Translations under genes and position numbers: made by a program
Notes under the pieces: generated by a model
What the model was told of the DNA's origin: nothing
Database searches by the model: none
Seen by the model: only the letters and a program-made list of their open reading frames with translations
Shown here: piece after piece, positions 15,611 to 24,744 of the stretch
Layout: the number at the start of each line of letters is the position of its first letter
Position numbering within the stretch: the first letter of the stretch is position 1
Assembly (NCBI GenBank): GCA_012840975.1
Contig: DUVP01000035.1
Location: forward strand, 1-64,000
Reading direction: 5' to 3'
Source: Mogibacterium sp.
Lineage (GTDB): Bacteria; Bacillota; Clostridia; Peptostreptococcales; Anaerovoracaceae
Length of the DNA stretch: 64,000 nt

Positions 15611-16621
15611 TTAATTTAATTCAATGCCTGATGTGTTCTTAACGGTTCCATCCGACAAGATGAATATGGCCTCAATTCCTTTCATTTTTTCTATGAATTT
15701 CATGCCCTTTTCCGCCCCCTTGATTAGACAGATTGTACTCAGAGCATCGATATCCATTGAATGTCCCTTATCCGCCACAAGTGTAACAGCATCGAGGTCG
15801 GTTTCTACAGGATATCCTGTAGCTGTACTAAGTATGTGGTGATAATTCTTGCCGTTAAGGTCAAACGATCTTTCATATACTCCTGAAGTTACCAGTGTTT
15901 TATCCTTAACCTTGAGACTTCCGATAAGTTCTTTTCCGTCGCTGAAAGGTGCTTCTACACCTATATTAAAATCTTCATCTCCCGGTTTGCCTCCTATACA
16001 TACAACATTGCCGCCCAGATTAACTATTCCCGAGGTCACTCCTTCTTTTTCAAGTAGATCTACCATACGGTCGGCAATATAGCCCTTTGCAATACCGCCA
16101 AGGTCTATCTTCGTTTTAGGATCCTTTAATCGCAACTTATTTCCATTAATCGTAATATTTTTATAGCTCACATGTCCGACAGCATTCCTTAAATCCTTGT
16201 CATCAGGCAAAATCGGATTTTCACTGTGAAAATCCCATAACTCTGTCAATCCGCCAATCGTAATATCAAATACCCCTCCGGAGATTTTTGAGTACCGAAT
16301 ACCGCTTTTGACTACTTCTAATGTATCATCACTTACCTTGACCCAGCCTCCTGCTTTATTCAGCTTGCTTATATCGGATCCTTCTTTTGTACGGCTCAAT
16401 TTTTCTTCCAGTTTCGAACAGAGATCGTATGCCTTATCAATTGCATCTTTCGCTTCCTCTTCTCCACCTTCTTTCATTTCGTATATGGTGATTGTACACA
16501 TTGTATCAAGCATATAGTTTGTTTCTGTTACCGACCAGCCTTCTCGCTTGCAACCTGTCTGTGTTATAATCAGAATGGTAGTAATCAAAGCCAATATCAG
16601 TGTATATTTGGTTTTTTTCAT
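15611..16621 (-). CDS. apbE: FAD:protein FMN transferase (ApbE)
   Basis: 336 residues from the ATG at 16621; a start at 16651 would overlap the divergent gene and was rejected. Residues 1-24 are a lipoprotein-like signal ending TGC, although the residue three before Cys is Gln rather than Leu/Val. The ApbE fold follows: YMLDTMCTI, GGVFDITIGGLTELW, KTKIDLGGIAKGYIAD, GIVNLGGNVVCIG and the C-terminal MDIDALSTICLI. The enzyme attaches FMN to a threonine in SGAT-type motifs of exported proteins. RnfG and RnfD in this window carry such motifs, so they are the likely substrates. The gene is divergent from the NusG-II protein. Confidence 0.92.
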   Translation of the reverse strand: MKKTKYTLILALITTILIITQTGCKREGWSVTETNYMLDTMCTITIYEMKEGGEEEAKDAIDKAYDLCSKLEEKLSRTKEGSDISKLNKAGGWVKVSDDTLEVVKSGIRYSKISGGVFDITIGGLTELWDFHSENPILPDDKDLRNAVGHVSYKNITINGNKLRLKDPKTKIDLGGIAKGYIADRMVDLLEKEGVTSGIVNLGGNVVCIGGKPGDEDFNIGVEAPFSDGKELIGSLKVKDKTLVTSGVYERSFDLNGKNYHHILSTATGYPVETDLDAVTLVADKGHSMDIDALSTICLIKGAEKGMKFIEKMKGIEAIFILSDGTVKNTSGIELN

Positions 16622-16642
16622 TTTTAAGGGGTTCCTTTCCGC

Positions 16643-17023
16643 ATGAAGCAATATATCAAAAAAGCAGATATTGTTCTATTAATATTACTTATTGTAGTCG
16701 GTGTTATATCCACCGTTTTCGTTATGCAGTCCCGCTCGACCGGTAATACGGTTATAATCGAATCTGACGGCAATCTCTACGGTAAGTATTCTCTATATGA
16801 AGACCGGGAAATAACCGTCAAATCCGGCAACAAAAGGCAAAATATAAATGTTGTCATCATAGACAACAACGAGGTAGTGGTCAAAGAATCCTCTTGCAAA
16901 AATCAGGTGTGCGTTCGCCACGGTGCTATAAGCAGAAAAGGCGAAAGTATTATTTGCCTTCCGAACCGGCTTGTAGTTCGTATCGAAGGAGAAGGAGGCG
17001 GGTATGACAGCATCACCTCGTAA
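16643..17023 (+). CDS. NusG domain II-containing membrane-anchored protein
   Basis: 126 residues. An N-terminal anchor helix covers about 8-28, followed by an extracytoplasmic NusG domain II-like beta domain. The conserved cysteine region reads SSCKNQVCVRHGAI, then ICLPNRLVV. This small family is usually found beside ApbE and the Gx membrane protein in Firmicutes with Rnf, exactly as here. It overlaps the next gene by 20 bp. The cysteine pair suggests a redox or metal role connected with flavinylated respiratory proteins; that is inference. Confidence 0.87.
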   Translation: MKQYIKKADIVLLILLIVVGVISTVFVMQSRSTGNTVIIESDGNLYGKYSLYEDREITVKSGNKRQNINVVIIDNNEVVVKESSCKNQVCVRHGAISRKGESIICLPNRLVVRIEGEGGGYDSITS

Positions 17024-17510
17024 TCATTCAAATGCGCAATGGGTTGCAAGAATAGCAATTATGGCATCCCTCGCCCTTATTTTCTCCTATATCGAAGCAA
17101 TTATACCATACAATCCGGGAGTTCCGGGTATTAAACTTGGTATAGCAAATGCTGTTACAATTATTGCTTTATATAAATTTAGTGCCAGAGACGCTCTCGC
17201 TGTGAGCGTAATAAGAATCTTGCTGGCCGGCTTATTATTTAACGGATTGTTCGGTATGCTCTATTCTCTTGCAGGAGCTCTTCTTAGTCTGATCTGCATG
17301 ATAATTCTTAAGAAAACCAAAGCTTTTTCAATTATCGGAGTAAGCATGGCCGGAGCCGTATTCCATAATTTAGGGCAGCTGCTTATTGCAGCTGCCCTCA
17401 TAGGGGATATTCGTATTTTCTTTTATTTTCCTGTTCTGCTGTTCAGCGGCATAGTTGCGGGAATAGCTATCGGAATAGCAGCAACACTGATGCTTCGCAT
17501 TCTTAAATAA
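17004..17510 (+). CDS. Gx membrane protein (heptaprenyl diphosphate synthase component I family)
   Basis: 168 residues with about five to six hydrophobic helices. The segment GVPGIKLGIANAVTIIALY is characteristic of the Gx family, which is annotated as heptaprenyl diphosphate synthase component I and resembles substrate-binding S components of ECF transporters. A strong ribosome site (GGAGAAGGAGGCGGG) precedes the ATG inside the NusG-II gene. Its context (ApbE, NusG-II, Rnf organism) suggests a part in flavin or quinone-like cofactor handling for electron transfer rather than prenyl synthesis. The exact substrate is unknown. Confidence 0.85.
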   Translation: MTASPRNHSNAQWVARIAIMASLALIFSYIEAIIPYNPGVPGIKLGIANAVTIIALYKFSARDALAVSVIRILLAGLLFNGLFGMLYSLAGALLSLICMIILKKTKAFSIIGVSMAGAVFHNLGQLLIAAALIGDIRIFFYFPVLLFSGIVAGIAIGIAATLMLRILK

Positions 17511-17536
17511 CTTTTTTATATGTCAATAAAATGCTG

Positions 17537-18319
17537 TTATTTTTTTCCTTTGCCGGTTTTTTCTACCCATTGCCTTAATATTTTTTCCTGTAATTCAGAT
17601 TTTGTTCCTTTTATGTTAGGATATGATTTTAACAAACGTCTTTGACTACGGCTAAGTTTTTTGTGAACACGATCAATATGTTCCTGAAATTCCGGATTGG
17701 CTAAAGCAGAATTCATTTTATCCGTTATTTTAGCTGTATTTCTCGAAATTTGCTCACCTATTTTATTTGAAATAATTCTCATATTATTCTGAATACTAAT
17801 CAGTTCATCAATATCCCGATTCAGTTTTAGAATTTGATTTACCGTATTAACTGTATCTACGAACATTGATACGGAAAGTAAAATTATACTGACAATCAGC
17901 AATTTATCAGGCATCCAATGTGCAAACTTTTCAAAAATAGGGTGTATTTCTTTTACAGTTACCGCTCCGGCTATTCCCCAAATCAGAGAGAAGCGAAGGC
18001 AAATATATCCTCCAATATTAAAAGGCTCTTTACTATAATCCCACCATCTTTCATGAAAAACCTTATTCATCATAAACCCTATTACAAGCTCTAAAACACT
18101 ACAAAGAACAAATGCAATTAAAAACAGCTTGAAGAAATTATTATCCATAGACCTTGTACTGATAATCAAAAAGGTCATTCCGAAACCGTAAATCGGACAA
18201 TAAGGTCCTGATAACATACCTCTATTAATAAATTTACCTTCCTTGAGCTGATGAAATATAACTTCTAGACACCAGCCTAAAAACGCATATATATGGAAAT
18301 AAAACATTAAATATAACAT
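17537..18319 (-). CDS. Putative ABC-transporter type IV membrane protein (CmpB-like family)
   Basis: 260 residues. Residues about 1-165 hold four to five hydrophobic helices with the family pattern FHIYAFLGWCLEVIFH, NRGMLSGPYCPIYGFGM and WWDYSKEPFNIGGYICLRFSLIWG. This matches a Clostridia-rich membrane family annotated as putative ABC transporter permease type IV, although no ATPase gene is adjacent. The C-terminal 90 residues are a soluble basic helical tail. The start has AAGGAG upstream. It lies between the convergent Gx gene and FtsH. Its role is unknown; the ABC name should be read with caution. Confidence 0.8.
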   Translation of the reverse strand: MLYLMFYFHIYAFLGWCLEVIFHQLKEGKFINRGMLSGPYCPIYGFGMTFLIISTRSMDNNFFKLFLIAFVLCSVLELVIGFMMNKVFHERWWDYSKEPFNIGGYICLRFSLIWGIAGAVTVKEIHPIFEKFAHWMPDKLLIVSIILLSVSMFVDTVNTVNQILKLNRDIDELISIQNNMRIISNKIGEQISRNTAKITDKMNSALANPEFQEHIDRVHKKLSRSQRRLLKSYPNIKGTKSELQEKILRQWVEKTGKGKK

Positions 18320-18340
18320 CTTAATTTATACTCCTTGTAA

Positions 18341-18383
18341 TAAAAAGGAAGGCTTAACTCAATTTAATTTTATAGCCTTCCTT
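18341..18383 (-). terminator. Intrinsic terminator of ftsH
   Basis: A 10-bp perfect stem (AAGGAAGGCT at 345-354 and AGCCTTCCTT at 374-383 of 18 kb) is followed on the minus strand by TTTTTA. It lies just after the ftsH stop at 18397. Confidence 0.85.
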
Positions 18384-18396
18384 CCTTTAATTAATT

Positions 18397-20226
18397 TTAA
18401 GCTGATTTTTTTTCAAGTATATCCATAAATTCTTTTCCGGTTATGGTTTCTCTATCTATCAGATAGTCGGCGATCTCATCCATCTTTTCTCTGTTTTCTT
18501 CGAGAACTTCTTTTGCATTTTTATATGCTTCCGCTATGATGTCTCTAACTTCTTCATCTACCAGTCTTGCCGTCTCTGATGAGCACGTCATTTGTCCCTG
18601 ATTGCCCAGGTAATTATTGCCTCCTGTCTGCAATGCCATCATGCCGAAAGTTTCCGACATACCGTAACGAGTAACCATATTTCTCGCAATATCCGTAGCT
18701 CTTTCTATATCATTGGAAGCCCCTGTAGTCGCTATATTAAATACAACCTCTTCCGCTGCTCTGCCGCCGCACAGGACTTCCAGTTTCTGATAGGCATCTT
18801 CTTTGCTTATCAGAGTTTTCTCTTCTTCTTCTACCTGCATGGTATATCCAAGTGCACCCGATGTCCTCGGAACTATAGTTATCTTTTGTACCGGTGCGGA
18901 ACCTGTCTGCTTTGCCGCCACAAGAGCGTGCCCGATTTCGTGATAAGCCACTATACGCTTTTCTTCTTCTGACAGGATAGCATTTTTTCTTTCAGCTCCT
19001 GCGATAATAACCTCAACTGATTCCATAAGATCCGATGTACTTACTTGATTACTGCCCATACGTACAGCCCTCAAAGCCGCTTCATTAACTATATTTGCAA
19101 GCTGAGCTCCTGAGGCTCCGGCTGTCATACGTGCAATCAGATTGACATCTACATTTTTTTCAACTCTAACCTTCTTCAGATGTACATTGAGAATAGCTTC
19201 TCTGCCTATAAGATCCGGCAGCTCAACCCTTACTTGTCTGTCAAAACGGCCCGGACGAAGCAATGCAGGGTCTAAGACTTCCGGTCTGTTCGTAGCTGCA
19301 AGGATGATAACACCCTTATTCCCTTCAAATCCGTCCATCTCCGTCAAAAGCTGATTCAGGGTCTGCTCACGTTCATCATTGGTACTGAACTGAGAGTCTC
19401 TCTTCTTCCCTATTGTATCTATCTCGTCTATAAAGACTATACAAGGAGCCTGTTTGTTAGCCTGTTCGAAAAGTTCCCGAACTTTTGCCGCTCCCCTGCC
19501 TACAAACATTTCTACAAATTCAGAGCCTGAAATCGAGAAGAAAGGTACATCGGCTTCTCCCGCTACTGCTTTTGCCATAAGAGTCTTACCGGTTCCCGGC
19601 GGCCCTACTAACAGTACCCCTTTAGGACATTCTGCACCGATTTCTTTATATTTCTCAGGCTTATTAAGATAATCGATAATTTCCTGCAGAGATTCTTTGG
19701 CCTCTTCCTGACCCGCGACATCTTCAAATGTCTTTTTCTCCTTATCAGGTGTATATACCTTGGCAACACCCTGACCATGGATATTAAGTCCGGCAGCGCC
19801 CATTCTGGTTGACATGTTTTTTCTGATTTGCCTTCCTATCAGGCTGAATATCAGAATCGGAATACCGTAATTAAGGAAGATTGACATCAATAAATTCGGT
19901 TTCTCCGGAATCTCTGCACCGTAACTCACTCCTTTTTCCTTTAACAGTTGAGGAAGCTGAGGGTTCTCAACTATTCCGGTTTTGCAATACTGTATCTCTC
20001 CTTTTTTCTCCAGAGTGTAGTTTATCTCTGTATCCGTAAAATAAACCTGCTGTACATTACCTGATTCCACTGCACTTAAAAAATCAGAATACGTCGTAGT
20101 TTTTGTTTCTCTTGACATAAACATAGGCATAAGCAGCCAGTTAAAAATAATAATAGCTAAAACTGCAATTGAGTAATAGTACAGTAATGTTCTTGGAATT
20201 CTGTTTCTGTTCTTTGTATCTTTCAT
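18397..20226 (-). CDS. ftsH: ATP-dependent zinc metalloprotease FtsH
   Basis: 609 residues. Two membrane helices (about 13-35 and 113-133) flank a short extracytoplasmic domain. The AAA+ part has Walker A GPPGTGKT at 208-215, Walker B IVFIDEID near 263-270, and the second region of homology [20 protein letters not shown] at 311-330. The zinc protease motif HEIGH is at 429-433. FtsH degrades misfolded or regulatory membrane proteins as a hexamer. It is monocistronic, with a good ribosome site (AAGGAGG) and its own terminator. It is divergent from the TetR gene. All catalytic motifs are intact. Confidence 0.97.
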   Translation of the reverse strand: MKDTKNRNRIPRTLLYYYSIAVLAIIIFNWLLMPMFMSRETKTTTYSDFLSAVESGNVQQVYFTDTEINYTLEKKGEIQYCKTGIVENPQLPQLLKEKGVSYGAEIPEKPNLLMSIFLNYGIPILIFSLIGRQIRKNMSTRMGAAGLNIHGQGVAKVYTPDKEKKTFEDVAGQEEAKESLQEIIDYLNKPEKYKEIGAECPKGVLLVGPPGTGKTLMAKAVAGEADVPFFSISGSEFVEMFVGRGAAKVRELFEQANKQAPCIVFIDEIDTIGKKRDSQFSTNDEREQTLNQLLTEMDGFEGNKGVIILAATNRPEVLDPALLRPGRFDRQVRVELPDLIGREAILNVHLKKVRVEKNVDVNLIARMTAGASGAQLANIVNEAALRAVRMGSNQVSTSDLMESVEVIIAGAERKNAILSEEEKRIVAYHEIGHALVAAKQTGSAPVQKITIVPRTSGALGYTMQVEEEEKTLISKEDAYQKLEVLCGGRAAEEVVFNIATTGASNDIERATDIARNMVTRYGMSETFGMMALQTGGNNYLGNQGQMTCSSETARLVDEEVRDIIAEAYKNAKEVLEENREKMDEIADYLIDRETITGKEFMDILEKKSA

Positions 20227-20300
20227 ATAACCTCCTTGTGATAAATTTCTTTATACCAAACGTTCTTGATAATAACTATTCTTTTTTAATTTTTTACCCA

Positions 20301-20379
20301 ACAACGTGTTGTCTTGTGATATAATTATTATAAAATCTAACAGGATATTTTTCAATAAACAAAACGACAGCTTTTGTCG
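20301..20379. promoter_or_regulatory. Two small inverted repeats between ftsH and tetR
   Basis: ACAAC-GT-GTTGT at 20301-20312 and CGACA-N5-TGTCG at 20365-20379 lie in the divergent region. Between them TTGTCT (near 20308) and TAAAAT (near 20330) could form the tetR promoter. TetR proteins commonly bind such dyads to control their own gene; that is inference. Confidence 0.35.
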
Positions 20380-20408
20380 GATTGCATGCAAATACAAGGA
20401 GACCAACT

Positions 20409-21026
20409 ATGACAGAAAAAGAAAAAGGAGTTGTAACGGAAACAAAAAGGAATATTATGGATGCTTACTGGGATATTTATACATCCGGTCTTGTCAGTAA
20501 AATTACCGTAAAAATGATTACTAACAGAGCAGGATATAACCGCGGTACTTTTTATGCTTATTTCCTGGATATCGAGGATTTGCATAATCAGATCGAAGAT
20601 GAATTACTTCCGTCGGAAGAAAGTTTTGCCAAACTTAGAGAAGCTACATTCTCTAAGAACAGCAAAGAAATAATAGAGCTTTTTATGAAGGAGGATAAAG
20701 TTTCGGGAGAGAAAGTCAGTTTTCTCTTGGGCCCAAACGGAAGCTTATCCTTTCAAATCAAGCTAAAGACAAAACTCCGAGAATTGATCATAAAATATGC
20801 TCCTCTCGATTTGAAAGAACCCGAGAAGGTTATTGATTATAAAGCAGACATTGTCTGTAGTCTGTTTTATGAAACCGTTCATTACTGGTACGACAGGGGA
20901 CGGACTCTTTTCACCGGAGAGGAAATGATCAATCTTATGATGAAAATAATATTTTTCGGAGTGACAGAGGGTGAAGATTTAAAAAAACAATTGATTTTAA
21001 AAAAACAACTCAAAGGGCGGATTTAA
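20409..21026 (+). CDS. TetR-family transcriptional regulator
   Basis: 205 residues from the ATG at 20409, chosen for the AAGGAGA six bases upstream. Residues about 15-60 are the TetR helix-turn-helix: IMDAYWDIYTSGLVSKITVK, then RAGYNRGTFYAYF. The remaining helical domain would bind a ligand; it resembles the group with a C-terminal TetR_C domain. The target is unknown; it is divergent from ftsH and convergent with rnfB. Its stop codon lies inside the palindromic terminator at 21012-21037. Confidence 0.9.
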   Translation: MTEKEKGVVTETKRNIMDAYWDIYTSGLVSKITVKMITNRAGYNRGTFYAYFLDIEDLHNQIEDELLPSEESFAKLREATFSKNSKEIIELFMKEDKVSGEKVSFLLGPNGSLSFQIKLKTKLRELIIKYAPLDLKEPEKVIDYKADIVCSLFYETVHYWYDRGRTLFTGEEMINLMMKIIFFGVTEGEDLKKQLILKKQLKGRI

Positions 21027-21037
21027 ATCCGCCCTTT
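21012..21037. terminator. Palindromic terminator shared by tetR and rnf operon
   Basis: A 26-bp perfect palindrome (AAAGGGCGGATTT and its complement) ends the TetR gene; the TAA stop at 21024-21026 lies at its centre. The plus strand continues TTTTAA. The rnf operon converges on it from the right, so it may serve both directions. Confidence 0.75.
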
Positions 21038-21072
21038 TAACTGTTTATGGTTTTGAATGATATTTCCGTATG

Positions 21073-21894
21073 CTATTCCGCTTTCTTCTTCGGCTTAAGC
21101 TTTCGGAAAGTGTTAATAGCTCCTGTCGGACATTCATATACACAGAGCCCGCATGATTTGCATTTTTCATAATCGATTCTTGCAAGATTGTCTTCAACTT
21201 TGATTGCATCGAAATTGCAAACTTTAACGCATTTCATACATCCGATACAGGCGTTATCGCAGTTCTTACGAGCAACCGCTCCCTTGTCTGTGGATGAGCA
21301 CAGAACATGAACCTGACTCTTCATAGGAACAAGCTTGATTATGCTTTGCGGACACGCCTTTATACACATACCGCATGCAACACAATTGTCTCTGTTGACA
21401 ACTGCAACTCCATCAATAATTCCGATAGCATCGAATTCACATTCTTCTACACAGTCTCCAAGGCCGATACATCCATACATGCAAGCGTTCGGTGATGTGA
21501 ACCAGCCTTTTGCTCCCTTGCAGGACTGCAGTCCCTGCCACTCATGATTCTTTCTTGATTTGTCACATACTCCGTTACAGAGAACCTGTGCTACCTGCGG
21601 GTCACTTGATCCGGCAGATCTTCCGAGAATCTCTGCTATAGCTTCTACTGTAGATGCTCCGCCCGGAGCACAAAGCGAACAGGAAAGTGTTTCATCTTCT
21701 ACCAACTTAGCCGCATAGTCATCGCATCCTGCAAATCCGCATCCGCCACAATTTGCTCCCGGCAGACATTCTCTTATCTGAGAAACTCTCTCATCTACCG
21801 CAACGTGGAATACTTTGGATGCTATTACCAGCAGCCCGGCACAGACGAGACCAATAACCGTAACCAGTATTACCGGTGTCATAACATTAGTCAT
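21073..21894 (-). CDS. rnfB: Rnf complex subunit B (iron-sulfur protein)
   Basis: 273 residues. An N-terminal membrane helix (about 8-28) is followed by the Fe-S motif CLPGANCGGCGFAGC and then several 4Fe-4S sets: CIGLGDCVEECEFDAI, CVACGMCIKACPQ, CIGCMKCVKVCNFDAI and CKSCGLCVYECPTGAI. RnfB is the ferredoxin entry point of the Rnf complex, which couples reduced ferredoxin:NAD+ oxidoreduction to Na+ or H+ export. It is the last gene of rnfCDGEAB. All expected cysteines for the C-terminal clusters are visible. Confidence 0.96.
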   Translation of the reverse strand: MTNVMTPVILVTVIGLVCAGLLVIASKVFHVAVDERVSQIRECLPGANCGGCGFAGCDDYAAKLVEDETLSCSLCAPGGASTVEAIAEILGRSAGSSDPQVAQVLCNGVCDKSRKNHEWQGLQSCKGAKGWFTSPNACMYGCIGLGDCVEECEFDAIGIIDGVAVVNRDNCVACGMCIKACPQSIIKLVPMKSQVHVLCSSTDKGAVARKNCDNACIGCMKCVKVCNFDAIKVEDNLARIDYEKCKSCGLCVYECPTGAINTFRKLKPKKKAE

Positions 21895-21906
21895 TTCCGC
21901 ACCTCC

Positions 21907-22488
21907 TTACTGGAACATTCCGGCAAAGCCCATGAACGAAAGTGACATAATAGCTGCACTCACAAGGATCAGAGGAACTCCCTTGAAAGCTGCAGGAACG
22001 CCTTCTTCGTTATAGAGCTTCTCTTCTCTTACTCCTGCGAAGAGAATCATAGCTATCATGTAGCCGACACCTGCTCCGAAGGAATAAATCATTGACTCAG
22101 CGAATGAATAACCGAATGTGATAGCGTTAATTGTTGCTCCGAGAATAGCACAGTTTGTAGTTATCAATGGAAGAAAAATGCCGAGAGCCTTTTGAAGGGC
22201 AGGAAGGTATTTCTTCATAAACATCTCAACAAACTGTACAAGAGCTGCGATTACGAGAATGAAAACTACTGTCTGTAGATATCCCATATCGAATTTATTG
22301 AGTAACTGCTGTATCGGCCATGTAACAGCTTCTGCAATAACCATTACGAAAACGACCGCGCTGCCCATACCCACAGCAGAACTCATCTTGTTTGAAACCC
22401 CGAGGAACGAACAGATTCCCAGGAACTGCGATAGTACAAAGTTATTGACGAATACTATCGACATAAAGATTACAATTAAGTTTACCAT
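21907..22488 (-). CDS. rnfA: Rnf complex subunit A
   Basis: 193 residues with six hydrophobic helices. The family pattern is clear: VFVNNFVLSQFLGICSFLGV at about 12-31, and TTNCAILGA near 110. RnfA and RnfE are paralogous inverted membrane subunits that share a membrane Fe-S cluster and the ion path. The start overlaps the rnfE stop by one base (TAATG), showing tight coupling. Twelve bases separate it from rnfB. Confidence 0.96.
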   Translation of the reverse strand: MVNLIVIFMSIVFVNNFVLSQFLGICSFLGVSNKMSSAVGMGSAVVFVMVIAEAVTWPIQQLLNKFDMGYLQTVVFILVIAALVQFVEMFMKKYLPALQKALGIFLPLITTNCAILGATINAITFGYSFAESMIYSFGAGVGYMIAMILFAGVREEKLYNEEGVPAAFKGVPLILVSAAIMSLSFMGFAGMFQ

Positions 22489-23204
22489 TATGCCTCCGCT
22501 CCTTTCTGTGACACAGCTGCTTTCTCAGCAGCAATTTCCTCGTTAGCTTCAGCTAAATTGCATGAGTTGTACATAGGACAAACTCCGCAACTGAAACTTT
22601 TTGCTTTGAGAGCTTTACCGTGAGTTGCTTTCATAAGAACAGCAATTAGAATTCCATAAACAAAGAATCCTCCAGGTGGCAGATTAAAGAATCCTATCGA
22701 GAATCCCGGAATAATTGTATATCCCAACAATCCCCCGGTTCCGAGAAACTCTCTTATAGCTCCCATTAATGCCAAAGCAAGAGTGAAACCGAGACCCATT
22801 CCGATTCCATCTAGGGCAGAATCTACGATTGTGTTTTTATTTGCAAATGCCTCGGCTCTTCCAAGGATGATGCAGTTTACAACAATCAGCGGGATAAATA
22901 CTCCCAGAGCCTTGTTCAATTCAGGTGCATATGCCTGCAAAACGAATTGAACGACCGTTACAAATCCTGCAATTACTACTATGTAGCAAGGAATTCTGAC
23001 TTTATCAGGAATCACCTTACGCAACATTGAAATTACAATATTAGAACAAATAAGTACAGCTGTAGCTGCTACTCCCATGCCAAGTGCATTAAGCAAAGAT
23101 GTAGAAACCGCAAGTGCAGGGCATGTACCTATAAGGAGTACAAGTACAGGGTTCTCCTTAATGATTCCGTTGGTCAGGATAGAAAGTTTGCTTTTATTTT
23201 CCAT
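22488..23204 (-). CDS. rnfE: Rnf complex subunit E
   Basis: 238 residues. Six hydrophobic helices with NGIIKENPVLVLLIGTCPALAV near the N-terminus split into the expected ENPVLVLLIGTCPALA motif, and VNCIILGRAEAFA near 112. It is the paralogue of RnfA. The C-terminal tail of about 35 residues carries cysteines (SCGVCPMYNSC) that are an extra soluble feature; similar tails occur in some clostridial RnfE proteins. The gene overlaps both neighbours by one base. Confidence 0.96.
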   Translation of the reverse strand: MENKSKLSILTNGIIKENPVLVLLIGTCPALAVSTSLLNALGMGVAATAVLICSNIVISMLRKVIPDKVRIPCYIVVIAGFVTVVQFVLQAYAPELNKALGVFIPLIVVNCIILGRAEAFANKNTIVDSALDGIGMGLGFTLALALMGAIREFLGTGGLLGYTIIPGFSIGFFNLPPGGFFVYGILIAVLMKATHGKALKAKSFSCGVCPMYNSCNLAEANEEIAAEKAAVSQKGAEA

Positions 23205-23782
23205 TACTTAACACCTCCCATCGCCTTAAACTGCTCTACGGCACAGTAAATACCTTTATGTACAGCAGACGAAGAAACGGTTGCACCCGTAACAGCACTT
23301 ACAGAAGTATCTTTTTTAATCTCATAAGCCTGAAGCTCAGCAAGACCGTTGTACTGTGAAAGATAGTTCGGGGTATGAGCTTTAGAGCCTACACCCGGAG
23401 TATCCGTTTGCTCTGTTACTTTAACAGCAGTAATAGCTCCGTCCTTATCAATTCCTATCATTGCCTTAAGAGGTCCGCCGTAGGATCCGCTCGTAACAGT
23501 AATGACCATGCCTGTACCGTTTGTTGCGACATAACAGTCCTCAACATATACCTTGCCCTCTTCCTGAACAAAAAGGTCACCTGTATATTCTTCGAATTTG
23601 CCTTCTGCTGTTTCAAGAAGCTCTGTTCTTGCCTCGCCTGCCGCTTTCGCAGCATTTGCCTCGATAATCGGAGCCGTTATACCGTATGTGAAGGCGAGTG
23701 CAAAAGTTACAACAAAGCAGATGATAACAAGAACCAGAATAGGGGAAATATATTCCTTGAATGTATTATTCTTATTTTCCAT
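23204..23782 (-). CDS. rnfG: Rnf complex subunit G (flavoprotein)
   Basis: 192 residues from the ATG at 23782, which overlaps the rnfD end by 11 bp; the ribosome site GGAGGGAGG lies within rnfD. One N-terminal helix (about 13-35) anchors an extracytoplasmic FMN-binding domain. The flavinylation motif VTGATVSSSAVHKG lies near residues 165-178; ApbE would attach FMN to its threonine. RnfG passes electrons within the complex. The spacing and motif are typical. Confidence 0.95.
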   Translation of the reverse strand: MENKNNTFKEYISPILVLVIICFVVTFALAFTYGITAPIIEANAAKAAGEARTELLETAEGKFEEYTGDLFVQEEGKVYVEDCYVATNGTGMVITVTSGSYGGPLKAMIGIDKDGAITAVKVTEQTDTPGVGSKAHTPNYLSQYNGLAELQAYEIKKDTSVSAVTGATVSSSAVHKGIYCAVEQFKAMGGVK

Positions 23783-24743
23783 CCTTGGCACCTCCCTCCT
23801 TCAGATAGAACTTGTATGAAAAATTATTAATCAGAGGTGTACAAATATTCATAAGGAGTATTGAGAATGACACACCTTCAGGATAAGAACCGTACATCCT
23901 GATTGCCATGGTTATCAAGCCGCATCCGATTCCGAAAATCAGTTTTCCGACCGGTAACTTAGGCGATGTTACATAATCTGTAGCCATGAAAAATGCACCA
24001 AGCAGTACTCCGCCTGCCAGAACATGGAACACTCCCATATAAACACTTCCTGTTGCGATCCATCCGAATACGAACACAGTACCGATGAAAGCCAGCGGTA
24101 TAATAGGGCTGATAACTTTTCTTATAATAAGGTAAAGTCCGCCAAGTATAAGGGCAAGAGCACAAACCTCACCTGCAGATCCGCCGTGGAATCCGAGGAA
24201 AAGCTGTCCAAGGCTCGGGAGAGCATCCTTGCTTCCTTCGGATATGAGGCCGAGAGGTGTAGGACCTGTTACCGCATCGGTAACACTTGACAGTCTTGTT
24301 AAAGGCCATGTCGACATATTTGCCGAAAATGAGATAAACAGGAAAATTCTTGCCGTAATAGCAGGGTTTGTAAAGTTCCTCCCGATACCTCCATAAAGCT
24401 GCTTAACAACTACGATTGCAAAAAGACAACCGAGAGCTGCCTGCCACAAAGGAAAGTTTGACGGAACATTAAATGCAATCAGCAATCCTGTCAGCGCTGC
24501 CGAAAGGTCTCCGATTGTCTGTTTCTTGTGTGTAACAACATTATATAGATATTCAAACAGAACACTTGCTACTACACATACTGCACTCAGAAGAATGACT
24601 CTTCCTCCGAATATATATACGCTTGCGATAAGTGACGGCATGAGAGCAAGTATTACTGCACCCATCAACCTTGTAGTATCTGAATCCGTAACTATATGTG
24701 GTGCGGAGGATACTATCAAATTGTTATGAAACTTCTTATTCAT
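23772..24743 (-). CDS. rnfD: Rnf complex subunit D (membrane flavoprotein)
   Basis: 323 residues with about nine to ten hydrophobic helices. The family start SSAPHIVTDSDTTRLMGAVI is clear, as is GGIGRNFTNPAITARIFLF. The segment DAVTGPTPLG near residue 175 corresponds to the covalent FMN site of RnfD/NqrB proteins. One base separates its start from the rnfC stop. RnfD is part of the ion-translocating core. Confidence 0.95.
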   Translation of the reverse strand: MNKKFHNNLIVSSAPHIVTDSDTTRLMGAVILALMPSLIASVYIFGGRVILLSAVCVVASVLFEYLYNVVTHKKQTIGDLSAALTGLLIAFNVPSNFPLWQAALGCLFAIVVVKQLYGGIGRNFTNPAITARIFLFISFSANMSTWPLTRLSSVTDAVTGPTPLGLISEGSKDALPSLGQLFLGFHGGSAGEVCALALILGGLYLIIRKVISPIIPLAFIGTVFVFGWIATGSVYMGVFHVLAGGVLLGAFFMATDYVTSPKLPVGKLIFGIGCGLITMAIRMYGSYPEGVSFSILLMNICTPLINNFSYKFYLKEGGAKDGK

Positions 24744-24744
24744 A

